NCBI GenBank assembly: GCA_949357655.1
Contig: CASHTG010000001.1
Span: forward strand, 3,720,001-3,784,000
Reading direction: 5' to 3'
Length of the DNA: 64,000 bases
DNA from: Parascedosporium putredinis
Taxonomy: Eukaryota > Ascomycota > Sordariomycetes > Microascales > Microascaceae
Of the stretch, positions 25,211 through 37,714 are shown in pieces; position 1 is the first letter of the stretch; every line of letters begins with the position of its first letter. The position numbers and the translations under genes are program-made. The notes under the pieces are model-generated. The model searched no databases, had not been told where the DNA came from, and saw only the letters and a list, made by a program, of their open reading frames with translations.

Positions 25211-27332
25211 ATGGCTACCGCAACAGATCCGCGGACCGAGGAGCTTCTTCGGCGGCCCATTTATGGTAATGCTTTCTCATCCCACATGCAACCCGAACTT
25301 GTGTCTTTGGAATTGCGCAGTCCTAATGGATAATTATAGTCTATGACATGCCCCCGGAGGTTCTCGTCTCCATCACATTCAAGGATGCACCCGGCGAGGC
25401 CCTCGCACAGACGGAGCAATCTGATTCCCCGGACGACCGGAGTGCTTCGCCTGCGCCGTCAAATGATAGTGTCGTAGGGTCGCAGGCTTGCTCCTTGTGC
25501 GCCCTCTCCTTTGCGACTGTGGATGACCAAAGGAGCCATCTCAAGTCTGATTTCCACAACTACAACCTCAAACAGAAGCTTCGTGGCGGCAAGCCCGTCA
25601 CCGAAGATGAGTTTGAGAGGTTAATCGCTGGTAAGTCCTCGCTTCCAGAGTGAGAACCCTTTGGACTTGGCCGTTCTACGAACTTACACGATTTTCTCTT
25701 TCCCCTCCTCTAGATCTCGACGAAAGCTTGTCTGGCTCCGACTCTTCCGAGAGCGAGGAGGATGAGGACGAGGATGAGGGAGATGGTAACAAGGACTCGA
25801 TGCTTGCCGCCCTGCTCAAGAAGCAGGCTACTCTATCCCGAAAGGGCAGACAGACGCAGGACGATTCCGACGAAGAGCAAGGGCCCCAGAGGAAAGGCCG
25901 GGGCACCCTCCCCTCCTGTGGTTCAGCTCCCCTTGCTCCCAGAGAACAGCTACTTCGGCTTGTACCGCGCCCTCTTTACGGATGAGGAGCTCAAGGACGA
26001 ATCCTCCATCGTCGAGGTCATCAAGAGAAGGCAGCTGCAACCCTTGGCCATCCCCAAACCCGCTAAAGATGGATCGCTGCCGCAAATCGCGTATAAAGGG
26101 CCGCACATCTTCTTGTGCATGATAGGAGGTGGCCATTTCGCCGCCATGGTAGTATCCCTCGCGCCTAGGAAGGGCGCGAGTAACGGACCGATGAACAGGG
26201 AGGCCACCGTCCTGGCCCACAAGACGTTCCACAGGTACACGACGAGGCGGAAGCAAGGTGGCTCGCAGTCGGCCAACGACAACGCCAAGGGCACTGCGCA
26301 CTCGGCCGGGTCTGGCCTGCGAAGGGCCAACGAGAAGAAGCTCGTCGAGGACGTGCGTGCGCTTCTACAGGACTGGAAGCAGCTGCTCGATACATCCGAT
26401 TTGTTGTTCATACGGGCTACCGGGGTTACGAATAGGCGAACCCTCTTCGGGCCGTACGACGGACAGGTGTTAAAAGCAAATGACCCGCGGATTAGAGGGT
26501 TCCCCTTTACAACGCGGCGGGCGACGCAAAAGGAGCTGATGAGGTCATTTGTGGAACTTACAAGATTCAAGATCAAGGAGGTTATCCCCGTCGCTGCCAC
26601 CACTGCCGCCGAGGATGCGGCCAAGGCCCGGTCGAAGCAAGAGAAGGCGACCACGCCCAAGCCTTCGAAACCAGCCCTCACCGAAGAGCAGGAGACGGCG
26701 CTGTTGCACACGTCGCAGCTCCAGGCCATGATTAGGAGATCCAAGCTGCCGGCCCTGCTGACATACCTCAAGACCAACAAACTCGAGCCCGACTTCCTCT
26801 TCCAACCTCCGGAGCAGAACTACCATGCGCCGACCCTCTTGCACATGGCGGCCGCCCAGAATGCAGCCGTGTTAGTGGCAGGCCTGATCTCCAAGGCCGG
26901 GGCGGACCCTACCTTGCGGAATAAGGAAGGTAAAACGCCCTTTGAGCTGGCCGGCGACCGCCCCACGCGGGACGCCTTCCGCGTCGCGAGATCGGAGCTC
27001 GGAGAGGCCAAGTGGGATTGGGAGGCGGCCAAGGTACCGGCAGCGATAACGAGGGCGGATGCGGACAAGCGAGGCGAGCGAGAAAGGGAGGAGAGCGACA
27101 AGCGCGAGGGGAGCGGAGGAGAACCGAAGAAGAGAGGCTGCGGGCCGAAGAGGAGGCCAACGCCGACAGCGCAAGACGGAGGAAGGGGGTGCTGGGAGCA
27201 GCCGGGGCGATGAAGACGCCGCAGGAGAAGAGGGAGGAGGAGGCGAGAGGGTTGACGCCGGAGATGAGGATGAGGCTGGAGCGGGAGAGAAGGGCGAGAG
27301 CGGCGGAGGAGAGGTTACGTAGGATGCAGTGA
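25211..27332 (+). CDS. VMS1: Vms1/ANKZF1-type peptidyl-tRNA endonuclease of ribosome quality control
   Basis: In the known family, Vms1 releases nascent chains from stalled 60S ribosomes by cleaving peptidyl-tRNA and binds Cdc48/p97. Exons 25211-25266, 25340-25630 and 25713-27332 (introns 73 and 82 nt) give about 655 aa after one base is dropped from GGGG 25900-25903 and one added at GGGG 27108-27111. A C2H2-type zinc finger has C69, C72, H85 and H91. A Ser/acidic linker lies at 117-175. The VLRF1 domain runs from about 186 to 390 with HIFLCMIGGGHFAAMVV and the catalytic loop RYTTRRKQGGSQSANDN; its GSQ glutamine is about residue 300. The ankyrin segment (TLLHMAAAQNAAVLVAGLI, then GADPTLRNKEGKTPFELA) is at about 487-535. 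A charged helix ends in LERERRARAAEERLRRMQ at the extreme C terminus, which matches a VCP-interacting motif. All key elements are present, so the frame breaks are unlikely to mark a pseudogene. Confidence 0.94.
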
Positions 27333-30300
27333 AAGTACACAAGGGAATGAGATGTGATGATGAGGTGAGAAAATAAAACTAGAGTTGCCTCACGTCTTCC
27401 ACTTGCCGCCTTTTCCTTTGAACACCCATGCTTTGGAGAAATACAAGAGGGTATTTACGGTCTTGTTCTGTAGTTGAATGAGACCTAGGCAATAAACCCT
27501 CTCTTCCGCCAGGTATACGGGCATCTGCTTTACAGTTGACTTGGCCGCAATACTTGCGAGATCTATTGATGAAATGTGGCATGCCTATGGCCGTAAGCAT
27601 CTAATGATGGAGACTGGAAATTGGTCACTTCTTGTATCCTAATCCTGAAGCCGTTGCCTGTTTAGATCCCTAACCCTCTCCCTCACTCGGCACTAAAGTT
27701 CGGCCAAGTGCTAAGCATTACTCTCCACCTCTTACCTAGTTGTAAGAAGCGACGGGTCTCTCCCCTAATCATCCTCTCATGGCTAATCCTGAAGGGGAGG
27801 TGGAAAAAGGGGATGGGCCCTCATATTGCAAAGGTTAGAGAAAAAGGGGTTCAAGGAAACAGCACATTCTAGGGATCCCACGCCGCCTCTGAGCAACGAC
27901 GTCGGGCGAGCAAGGGGAGCCACGCCCAAGGAAGCAAGGCTCTCTTGTCTGAATCAAGCCGTTGAGTGGCACTACGGCATACATGCTTTGCATTCCGTAC
28001 ATACATGGCGCCATAGTAACAGGGTGGTCTTGATGGTCTTGAGGAGAGGACAAGGGCATGGGCATGGGCAAGGGCAAAAACAAGAACAAGAACAAGGGGC
28101 GTGAGGAGACAAAGCAAGGGCAGAGACGGACTTTCCCAGCTAGTCTAGCCTCACTTTCACCCTCACTTTCGCCCTCCGTCTCGTTTCTCGCTCTCGCTTT
28201 CCCACACTCTCACCGGCGATGGGGAGGTTGCGGGTGTGGGCTGATGTTGGCTAGTGTAGATGCGCCCGATTGCGATTAGGACTAAAAGCCTGGCCAAGGG
28301 TGAGGGTGATATCGGGCCGGCCTTTCTGAGAGAGGAAAGGAGGAGGAGAATGCTGAAAGATGGCTGGAGTCAACTGGGGAGGAGGGTTGGAATGGAAAAA
28401 GGGAGCCAAGTGGATTGGTGTAGTATGGGATCGAAATCCTGGGCGGATGGCCGACCCTGCTGCTTGGGGGCCTGGTGGTGCGATTTGAGGGCATCGGAAT
28501 CACGGCACCAACGGGCGACTTCTCAGGTCTACGATGCATTTAGTCTCATAACTCTGAATGCTTGTTGGGTATGCCGGTCATAGTCCTGAAAATGGCCGCA
28601 ATTTTCACGATATTGCAGTTTTTCCCTTTTTCCTACCATTCTTTGATCGCTATCAGTATATTTTATCTTATTTTGATTCAATATTTGAATTGTTTTCGTG
28701 TCAATGTTGAATCAACTCACCAAGTAGTGTAAAGGGATAATGGCTAGTATTAGCTCTCAAATGCTGCTGGAGACGTTGTGTTACCCATCACAATAAAAAT
28801 CATTTGGGATTCTCTACGAGGGATGCACAATTCCGCTGGTTAGACCGGCACAGGCCATGACCTCGGATCCGAGACGTTCAACTTCTGAATTGGGTTGTCG
28901 TCACTGCATATCTTTTTACAAATGTTCCTGCAGAGGGTCCCCCATGGGTTGAGTTGGGTCGGCGAGGGTGCGTACCTGACAGGATATGCAGGCGGACTTG
29001 GCTGGGGGCCAGGTTCGTGCAGCCCCTCCAAAACACGACATTCTATCCTCCGTGGATGAGACTGATGAGGTGAGCATGCCAAGGTTCAAGCGATCGGCTG
29101 GACGGAGAGGTTGCGAATTGCAGAGTCTTGAACTTTTTTGCTCCCCTTTTTCCGCCGGGGAATATGCATCAAACATCCAAGATTGGGATGCGATGAGCTG
29201 AGGGTGAGGTTGGCGGTGGACAAGGAAAGCGCAGAAAAAGACCATATTCCAAGGGAACATGCTATGGGTACATACATGCATATGACGAAGAATGGAGACG
29301 CTACTCGTCGAGGTTGCAAGCAAGCAAGCTGAGAGGGAAAGCTCGTGTTTTCAGATTCAGGTGAGGAGCCGCACTGATCGTGTTCGACTTGGTCATCGGG
29401 GCGAGCTAAGACTGCTTGGGACGACGCTGAGAAAAGGAAAGAAAGACGAGAAAGAAAAAGGGCGCTGGGAATGGAGACAGGGCAGGGGTTCCGAGGGACC
29501 TTGCTCAGGGAGGGGCAGATGCAGGCATACACGGACACCATCGCGCACACACACAAGCAAGCACACACAGACTTACACACAGACAGAGAGGGAGCGGGCA
29601 CTACAGTTAGAGACTTGGGGTGGGAAAGAAGTGTGGAGGGAACTCGAGTGGCGGCGCATCTCGTCCCGGACAAGCCGCTCGTCACAGATTGCTGGCTGAC
29701 ACATTGCGGCGCTTGGTGAGGAGGAGACAAGACATCAATTGATCTTTTCGTAAATCGGTGCTGAACTGTGCTTATTTTAGCTCTTTCTAATTTCTTCTTC
29801 TTCTCTTCAAGACTGCATGGTGCAGCACGGGGCGGCCGTGGCCGAGGCCGGCTGAGAGACCCGGCGGTTCGTGGGCCGGCGGCAGGTGTAAACCTGGAGT
29901 CGAGAGCATACATGTAAGCCAGGGAAGCGCGGAGGCGGGCGTGTGGTTGCTCAACAGCATGAATATTCCGTGTAGCCGCCCACCACCCAGCTGGCCGCTT
30001 TCTGGGTCCGGTTTGTCCCCCCAAAAGAAAATCATGTATTTGCGCACACCTTAATCGCCTTACTTGGTGCGCGACTCGTGCGGGCCTCTTAGTCAAGTGC
30101 AAGACGACGTCAAGAATGTGGGAAGAAGAGAGCCACGACGCAAGGTCAAGCCCACAGACTTGTGTTCTCATCTTTGACATTGGCGTCGCCACCATCACCG
30201 CTGTACACTACGCCAACGATGCAAGCAGGCACTTTAGAAGCCATTGATCAGACTAAAAACCGCTACAAGCTTGGCGGGTGCATTCATCGTCAGTTGCCCG

Positions 30301-33300
30301 GCGCTTTTCTCCTCTTGGCCCCACGCTGCTTGCTCTGTTGGCGCCACCATACTGGTGGTCCTACCTTGGGGGAACAACCTGGTCTAAACTCAAACTTGCG
30401 CTCCTCGCTCCTTGCTTGCTGTTACCATCAATGGCTGGCCACTGATGATTATTATTCTTTTTGCTGGTGGGCCTGGACTTGCACGGGGTTGGGCTGTCGG
30501 ACCAAGCTCAAAGGGGAAAAGAGGCAGGGGGCTCTCGCCTGAAACATCCTCCCCAAAAGGGTTTAAGGCAGCATCTTGCCCGATTGCAACGCTTCGCCAG
30601 CACGACAGGTCCAATGCTCCGAGAGTGTGTTCTCCGAAACCCGTCATCCTAGCATACCGACATGCTGTGCCCGCTTGGGGCTAGGCTATGCTTCCGAGAT
30701 GGAGGGAGAGATTTCTTGCCTCTTCTTCTTCCTTGTTCGTTCCTTTGCCTGACGTATAATCCCATACTGAATAGACCCCAGGGTCTGGTCAGGGGTAACA
30801 AGCGAGTCACTCCCTTTCTTCCTTCCCTTCCCTCTTGAGAGGCGGGCAGGAAAAAAGGTGGATTTGTGATCGCGGATGCTCAATGCCGTTCCAGCAATCT
30901 TAACACAATAGGTCTTATGATCGCCTGATTTTCTCTAGCATCAAATGTGATATGAACACTCGAGCCAAGCTCGTTCAGGTCAAGCCATGGACGTAGCCCG
31001 ATAATGGATGCACTTTGCTCAACTTTTACACTCTGGGTGCATATACACTATAGTACGAAGTAGATAGCTGTTATATGTATGCGAGATGCGAGATGCGAGT
31101 CCCGAGCGCCCACCTGGACGGAACCATGAGGGTGCGCACAAGGAATCCGGGTTACTTGCCTCAACCCGTTCGGTAGCTTTCATCGAGATCCATCCCCTAA
31201 TCAAGTTGTTTTCCTTGCGGCAAGCTTTTAGAAATGGACTAGGCCAACCGTCAAACGTGATGAGGGTAACTCGAGTTCGTGAGTCCGACCATGCGATGAC
31301 CGGCCGATATGACCTCATAGCTGGCCCAAGAGGAAGAGGCCTCAGGGCGAGTCGCCGTTCATCAGCTGGGCACGCCGACCAGCAGACGACCCTGAGTCTA
31401 GGTGTGGGGCTCACCTGTGTCGTTTTCTTCTTTTTTTCCTCTTTCCTTCCCAAAAATTATGCTCCAAAGAGCGTGCATCCATAGATCCGTCTCGTGCCGT
31501 TCTTGTGCGCGTGGTTCAGGTTTGGGGCGCAAGGCAAGAGGGAACCCCGCCAAAACGCTCATGCAGGGCACAGAGCACTTGAGCAGACGAAGAAGAAAGA
31601 AAGAAAGGCAGGGTCCGTGTCAAACGATTGGTTGACAGTGCAGAATGGGAGTACCTGCATTAGCCTGGAGCGTAACCAGGCGCCGTGGCTGAGTGTGTTT
31701 CAGCTTTCTCTCGTCCTCAATGCCTGCCAAAGTGCCAACCTCGAACCCACCTTGACGACCGCCCCCGTCCGATCGCACGCATCACTTCACATCAAAATGC
31801 GCCGTCGAATTGGTCCGCCCCGCCATCTCGATCAGAGTTGGGCAAAGTTTGCATCTTTTCCCTAGTTTGTGTTAGTCAAGAGTACGGCCCCATACGCGTA
31901 CACAGACTTTTTTTTTGGCTTTGTTCGAGAATGAAGAGGGGCCTGAATAGTAAAGGAACCATGCCGTGAGAGTTGGCTCCCAACGCCGTCTTTGATCGAG
32001 ACATCAGCGAGATTGGGAATTTTCTAGCGTACAGATAAAGAGCCAAAGAGCCTCATCGTCGTTATTGTCGTCACCGTTGACCCACGCTACGATCGGTGCT
32101 TGTCCCAAGTCGGTGCTTTTTCGAGCCGGCTAGGATGCTGCTCATGACAATCCATGGCCTCCTTGTCAAACCTGCCGAAAGAGGTTCGCCCTTTCGTCCA
32201 ATGCGGCTCACGGAACCACTAAGCTTCAAGTTGGTTGGGGATCCACTCAGACAACGCTGGGTTTACTATGCCATTAGTTTGCTGGCGTCTGGTTACCATT
32301 GATCTACACTATGGACACCGAGGTAGATCTCTTGAGCTATAACAAGACTAAAGGCAGGAGGCCTTTTCTTTTAGTGGAAAAATAAAATAATAATCAACAC
32401 ATGCAGCTGGTGAAGGCCGGGATCGGTTGCTGGCAACCTGTGGTCTGGTAAGCGCCATGAGGCAGCAAACACGCGCTTGCCTGGCCTTGAACCGCTCGAT
32501 GCTTTAGACGAGGGAACATTGAACATTGAACTCTAATAATACAACTCTGGTTGAAATGAATGAATGTACTCTTTTGCTCCATTCCGCACCCACGCAGCAC
32601 GCCTTCCATTCCAAGCATTTTTATCCGAGTATTTAAGAATCAATACGAGCGATGGAGAATGTAAACGCTGCGTCTCGCCCAGTAATCGCCAATTGATGTT
32701 CTCAGGGGCAGAATCGGCCCCACTTCTACGCCTGAACAGCTCAGGCTCGTCCAGTCGCGTTCGTTCCCGCCCAAGAAAGTGAAAGTGACTAATCCGGTGC
32801 TAGTGGAAAGGGGGTAGGGTCCACCCAAGTTTCAACGTCGACTCCAGATTCCACCATTGTTCTTGGTAATAGTGCGGCGCTGTAAGGAAGAAGGAAGCTC
32901 TGGCAGAGGGAAATGTGAGCCGGCGACCCAAAAGAAACTGGCAGTCGCCACCCAGGCGCCGCCGGAGAGACAACTGACGGTGGCGCCAAGGTTCTTTAGC
33001 GGCCGATTTCCTTCACTCAGTGCTCTTAGTCTCCTTTGGGCCAAGTCCTTTGGTGGAGGAGGCAGCGAGCGACGAGATATGTGCTGGCTTTCGGACTCTC
33101 AACCTCGCTCCCCTCTAGTCACCACGCCGGCGTTTTGGGCGTGCATCAATCCAGAATGGGCGCCAGCCAGCGCAGCGCCGGCCGGAAGTGTGGATGATAG
33201 CAGCTCCGCTTCTCGCTTGGCTGGCCGCCCACTGTTCAAGGGGCTGGCTGGGGTTGTATTCCCGATCCGTGTGTTGTGCGAGCAGGGAATCCCGGGGAAA

Positions 33301-34061
33301 CAGGCACGGAGAATATTTCACTCTTGTTTTCCCTTGCGTTCCTTTTTACGTTCCTTCATTAGGGAAACGTGAAAAATCGTATCACACTAATAGGGCCGGT
33401 CTAGGTGGACACGAAAATCATGCGCGGTCGAGGGATACGGGTGGCATTGAGTCCTCTCGTATGTTTCTTCAGTCGGGCGCCCCTCTTCAGTAGCAACAGG
33501 TGAGCCAAGGAGTAATGGATCCAGCGCGGGTTTCCGTTGGATCCTGCCATGGAAACAAGGAGCAGAGCACCATTTCAAGAATTGGGTAAAGTGGGGCCGT
33601 GTCTATGAAAGTCGTCGGTCGGGGATTTCAACCTCCAATGTCTTCAAAGCCCTCAAGTTTGGAATTTATTTTGGTCGTTCTTTTGCAGATTCGGTGGCTT
33701 TGGGGGAATGTGATAGGGCCAGACTTGGGCATGATGGCAGAGAGGTGGCACGATGAGAGACTGATTGAATTCATTCCCCCCTCCCCCAAAGGCCGTCGTC
33801 CGAGGCGGCTCGGAATAGAACAGGCTTCATCTTTCTTCCTTGCATCCAGAGAGAGATCTAATTGATGGTGGTGTTGGTTGGCTTGGAGTTTCCGGTAGGC
33901 TAGTCACTTGCAGAAGGTGAAGCTGGTGGCGGGACAGCACGGTCCAACCAGACCCTGCACGGAGCCCTGAAGCAAACTAAGCAGCCCTCGTCGGTCTCGG
34001 CGGACCAGTGAGGGCATCAGTTGATCCGTCGTCCCCTTTGGTACCCTCAACCAGCTCCGTC

Positions 34062-34063
<2 letters not shown>

Positions 34064-34096
<33 letters not shown>
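34064..34096 (+). repeat. (CA)n dinucleotide repeat
   Basis: About sixteen perfect CA units, a microsatellite in intergenic DNA. Confidence 0.95.
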
Positions 34097-34098
<2 letters not shown>

Positions 34099-34415
34099 TC
34101 CTGTTCCTTTTTCCTTCGACAGGGGTTGCTGTCATCGCATCGCCAAGCAAACAGGAAGGGGAAACCCAGGTCCACTCGATTGCTCGCTCACCCGTCTTCT
34201 CTCCGGAAAGCATGGTTCTTAATTGGAACCTGCTGAGCGGATTGGCCCAGCTCAGCGCTCTACTGGCGCGCCAGCCACTCCACCTCCCCAAAGTCGAGCT
34301 CGGCATGGAACAGGTCTCCGCTATTTTCTTTTTCTTGTGGCTAACTATGCAAAGGGTTTCTTGGGGATGAGGACGAATTGGAGAAGGAGGGTACTCGACG
34401 AAAAGAAGGTAAAGG

Positions 34416-34432
34416 AAAAAAAAAAAAAAAAA
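34416..34432 (+). repeat. Poly(A) tract, about 17 nt
   Basis: An uninterrupted A run within a longer A/G-rich segment. No coding context. Confidence 0.85.
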
Positions 34433-35450
34433 GAAAAAAAGAAAAGGACTCGCTCTCGTTCAAACCTGGGATTGCTGGTGCCGTGAGTTAAACGCCCCCA
34501 GCCTGGGAAGCGCCCGCCATGAAACCTCCCACTTCCTCCCTTTCCTTATTAGTCTCTCTCTCACGATTAGAGTCTCCTTCTCTTTTCGCCAGAGAAAAAA
34601 AGAAGCAAAAGGGACGGTCATGGGAAGGTATGGAACACGGTCAACACAGCGCCCTCTGTTTTCTGGTGGGTGGGCGCAGCGCCTGCCCTGACGTGCCTTT
34701 GCACTTGAGGACGAAACTTGGTGAGGGCAAATGGTTTGGTGCGCCGCCACTTGGTCTCTGCGCTGAGGCGGGCGAACTCTCTTTGTGCTACATGCTACGG
34801 TATCCATAGATCTTTTGCTGTTTGAGAAAGAAAGCGCATAGTGGGCGGTGCACCCGGTTTCGATTCAAGTAGCATGGATAGGGTTGAGGAGCAGTGCTTG
34901 GCTGCAAGTTTGGAGTCGGGCCAAAAGACCCTCCCTTCGCTACTTCCCCCACACCCACCTCCTTGCTTGAGTGCATCGCATCGTACCTGAACTGAAGGTT
35001 TGGGAGCCCGGGCCTAGCGCAGGTTCAACCTGACAGGGGTGGCGCCGCAGCAGTAGGTCAGGGCGAGCGAGCGAGAATCGTCTGTGCAAGTCCCCACAGC
35101 CATTGACATGCCAGACCAAGTTGATGCTCCCACATCACCTCTGCCATGTCCAAGCCCCAAGCCCCATAATACGACAAAGCACCTGAAGAATAGCACAAGT
35201 ACTTCGTACATATGACCAAAAAATGGGAGCGAGCGAAAGGGGAGGGGTGGAGGGTCTCCGCTCAACATTCCCCTTGGCCGTACCCCCGCCTCGTCCCCCA
35301 CCCCCGTCCGTCGTCCACCGCTTGCATCCACACGCCCCTGCCTCCCCTTGCCGTTCACCGTCGACCAACCAGCTGGGATCTTTGCTCTTGGCTCGGGCAG
35401 ACGAGAGCTCGCTATGAGGAACCCTCATCGTGCCTCGATGGCAGAAATCC

Positions 35451-35458
35451 TATATAGG
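35451..35458 (+). promoter_or_regulatory. Candidate TATA element of the CFEM gene
   Basis: TATATAGG lies 370 bp upstream of the CFEM-gene ATG and is followed by about 60 bp and then a long CT-rich stretch (35490-35690) resembling the pyrimidine-rich leader of highly expressed fungal genes. This would give a 5' leader of about 330 nt. Inference from position and composition only. Confidence 0.4.
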
Positions 35459-35821
35459 AACTTGTTGTTCCGACCTCCAGCTGTGTTTTCTCCTCTCTTC
35501 CGGTTCTCATCCAACTTTCGTTTCCTTTTTCCCTGTGGCTCTCTCGCTCTCTCTCTCTTCTTCGTTCTTCTCCTAAACATTCGTTAGATTAGGAGTCGAG
35601 ATATCCTTCGTTATCTCTTTTGATACAGACTCTGTTTTCTTATTCCCTATTATCAAAGTCTCTCATACAAAGCATTCACTTCTTCAGTTTCGTGGTATAG
35701 ACTACCAGAATCTTTCGTTTTATACACTCAGCAACTCTTTCTTCCCAACTTCTCTGAGCTTGACGCATCAAACCACAACCTTCCCATCTCCTCACAAACC
35801 AACCCGCACACACCCAACAAG

Positions 35822-37714
35822 ATGAAGACCACTTCTCTTCTGGTCCTCGCCGCTGGCGTTGGCGAGACCTATGCCACTGTAAGTTGACCATTGTCTCTTC
35901 CACTCTCTAATGGGCTGCCGCCACATCCCGCCTCATCAACTAACACGGCTCCCCACCACGTAGTTTGGAAACTTCTTTGGCGGCTTCAAGGGCGCCAACC
36001 CCTTCAACTGCCCCGACAACACCGACAACAGCAGGTGCGAGGAGCGTCAGAGGGGCGGCTTCGACTTCACCGACCTCATCCCCGGTTCCAAGAACCCCTT
36101 CTATGGCGGCTTCAACTTCAACGGCTTCGAGTGCAAGAACGACCAGCGCAACCGCCGCGAGCTGAGCGGTGAGTGCGGTCCCGACAAGAACTCGAACCCC
36201 TTCTTCGGCCACCCCACCGAGAGCTTCTCCATCGACGAGATTGAGATCATTCCCGAGTTCACCGCCGACTTTGAGTTCGTCTACGACATGCCCAACGGCT
36301 CGCAGTGCAAGCACCGCTCCACGTGCAACGCCGGCGGCTCCGTCGTCAAGAACACCCAGTGCGGTGGCGCCAAGAAGGTCACCGTTGTCTTCCCCAAGCA
36401 GAACAACAAGCCCAAGGCCAAGTGCGGAATCCGCATCCCCAAGATCCGCTTCGACTGCAATCCCCCAAGACCACCAACCCTCCCAGGACCACCCCTCCCC
36501 AGACCACCGCTCCCGAGGTGCCTCAGACGACCGTCCCCGAGGTTCCCGAGACTACCGTTCCCGAGGTTCCTGAGACTACTGTGCCTGAGGTCCCTGAGAC
36601 GACTGTCCCTGAGGTTCCTGAGACCACTGTTCCCGAGGTTCCTGGTACTACCGTCCCTGAGGTACCCGAGACCACCGCTCCCGAGGCTTCGGAGACCACC
36701 CCCGACGCTGTTGAGACCACCCCCGAGGTTCCGGAGACTAGCGCCGTGAGCTCCTCCTCGCCCGAGGAACCCGAGACCACGCCTTCCGTGCCCGAGGAGC
36801 CCGAGACCACCGCTCCTCCCACCGTGGACACCACCGTGACCACCCGCCTCACCACCTCGACCATCTTCACCACCGTCGTCAACACCGTCACCGACTGCGG
36901 CCCCGCGGTCCCCAACTGCCCCGCTGACCAGGCCAGCACCGTCATCGTCACCGCCACCATCCCCTTGACCACCACCATCTGCCCCGTCACCGAGACCATC
37001 ACCCGCACCCAGGGCCAGGAGCCTCCCTCCTCGTCCGTGGTCTCCAACAGCCCCATCCAGTCCACCCCCGTCGAGCCCCTCCCTTGCCCCGAGGTTGTCC
37101 CCTCTTGCCTCAACACGTGGCTCTTCTCCGTCGGCTGCGCCGACAACACTGACACCGCCTGCTTCTGCCCCGATGCCGCCTTTGTCAAGAACATCTTCAC
37201 CTGCATCTACGCCTACGGCCAGACCGAGACCATTGTCTCCGAGGCCATTGTCTTCTTCCAGGGCATCTGCGGTGGCCACGTCCCCGAGAACCCGGCCATC
37301 GTCACCGGTGTCGACTCCATCACCTCGGTCATCACCGAGGCCCCCAAGCCCACCGTCCCCGCCGGCTACGCCACCGTCACCGTCACCGTCACCACCGTCG
37401 TTCCCTGCGTCACTGACGGCGTCACCATCTCCGGCTCTAGCATCACCACCGTCATTGAGCAGACCGCCGAGATCCCCAACGTCGGCTTCCAGACCAACTC
37501 CAACGGCAACGTCAATGTCGTCCCCACCACCCCCGTCGCCGTCGTCAACCCCCGCCGCCACCGCCACCCCTATCGGCACTTTCCTTTCCGTCCCCGTTGC
37601 CTCCAACACTGGCGGTGTCTCCCCACCTCTCCCGTCGTCGTTGCTGGCGCTAACAAGGTCGCTTCCGGCCTGGGCCTTGGCTTCGCCGCCGTCGCCGCTC
37701 TTGCTCTCTTCTAA
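35822..37714 (+). CDS. Secreted CFEM-domain protein with octapeptide repeats and GPI-anchor signal
   Basis: Exon 1 is 35822-35878, the intron 35879-35963 (85 nt, GTAAGT..TAG), exon 2 35964-37714. About 602 aa after adjusting three C runs: 36462-36466 (one short), 37549-37553 (one extra) and 37621-37624 (one short). An N-terminal signal peptide (MKTTSLLVLAAG..TYA) is followed by a Gly/Phe/Asn-rich, Cys-containing region. Eight copies of an 8-residue TTVPEVPE repeat (about 199-263) form a Thr/Pro stalk likely to be O-glycosylated. The CFEM domain (about 391-460) has eight cysteines in order: CPEVVPSC, FSVGC, TACFC, IFTC and GIC. A Thr/Val-rich stretch leads to a C-terminal hydrophobic tail (GLGLGFAAVAALALF) after a small-residue site, typical of GPI attachment. 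Family members sit in membrane or wall and act in haem/iron uptake, adhesion or virulence; which applies here cannot be told. Possible Asp for haem ligation (TDTACFC) is present. Confidence 0.91.
36503..36694 (+). repeat. Eight in-frame copies of a 24-nt repeat inside the CFEM gene
   Basis: Each unit encodes T-T-V/A-P-E-V/A-P/S-E/Q/G. The third codon positions differ between copies while the peptide is nearly constant, so the array is old enough to have diverged silently under protein-level constraint. In-frame expansion would change stalk length. Confidence 0.92.

Larger units (their letters stand above)
27333..35821. other. 8.5-kb gene-poor stretch
   Basis: No gene is recognised. Contents include A/T-rich DNA near 28.6-28.8 kb, CA-type repeats near 29.55-29.6 kb and at 34064-34096, an A17 tract at 34416-34432, ATCAATTGAT at 29734-29743, and TACTTCGTAC words at 31053-31062 (reverse) and 35200-35209. 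The last 400 bp is a CT-rich promoter and leader of the CFEM gene. A 370-codon minus-strand frame at 29086-30198 is low-complexity and unrecognised (see findings). Confidence 0.5.

Noticed and set aside
36281..37609. 442-codon minus-strand frame, Gly/Asp/Val-rich
   Set aside because: Antisense shadow of the CFEM gene, produced by its GC-rich third positions.
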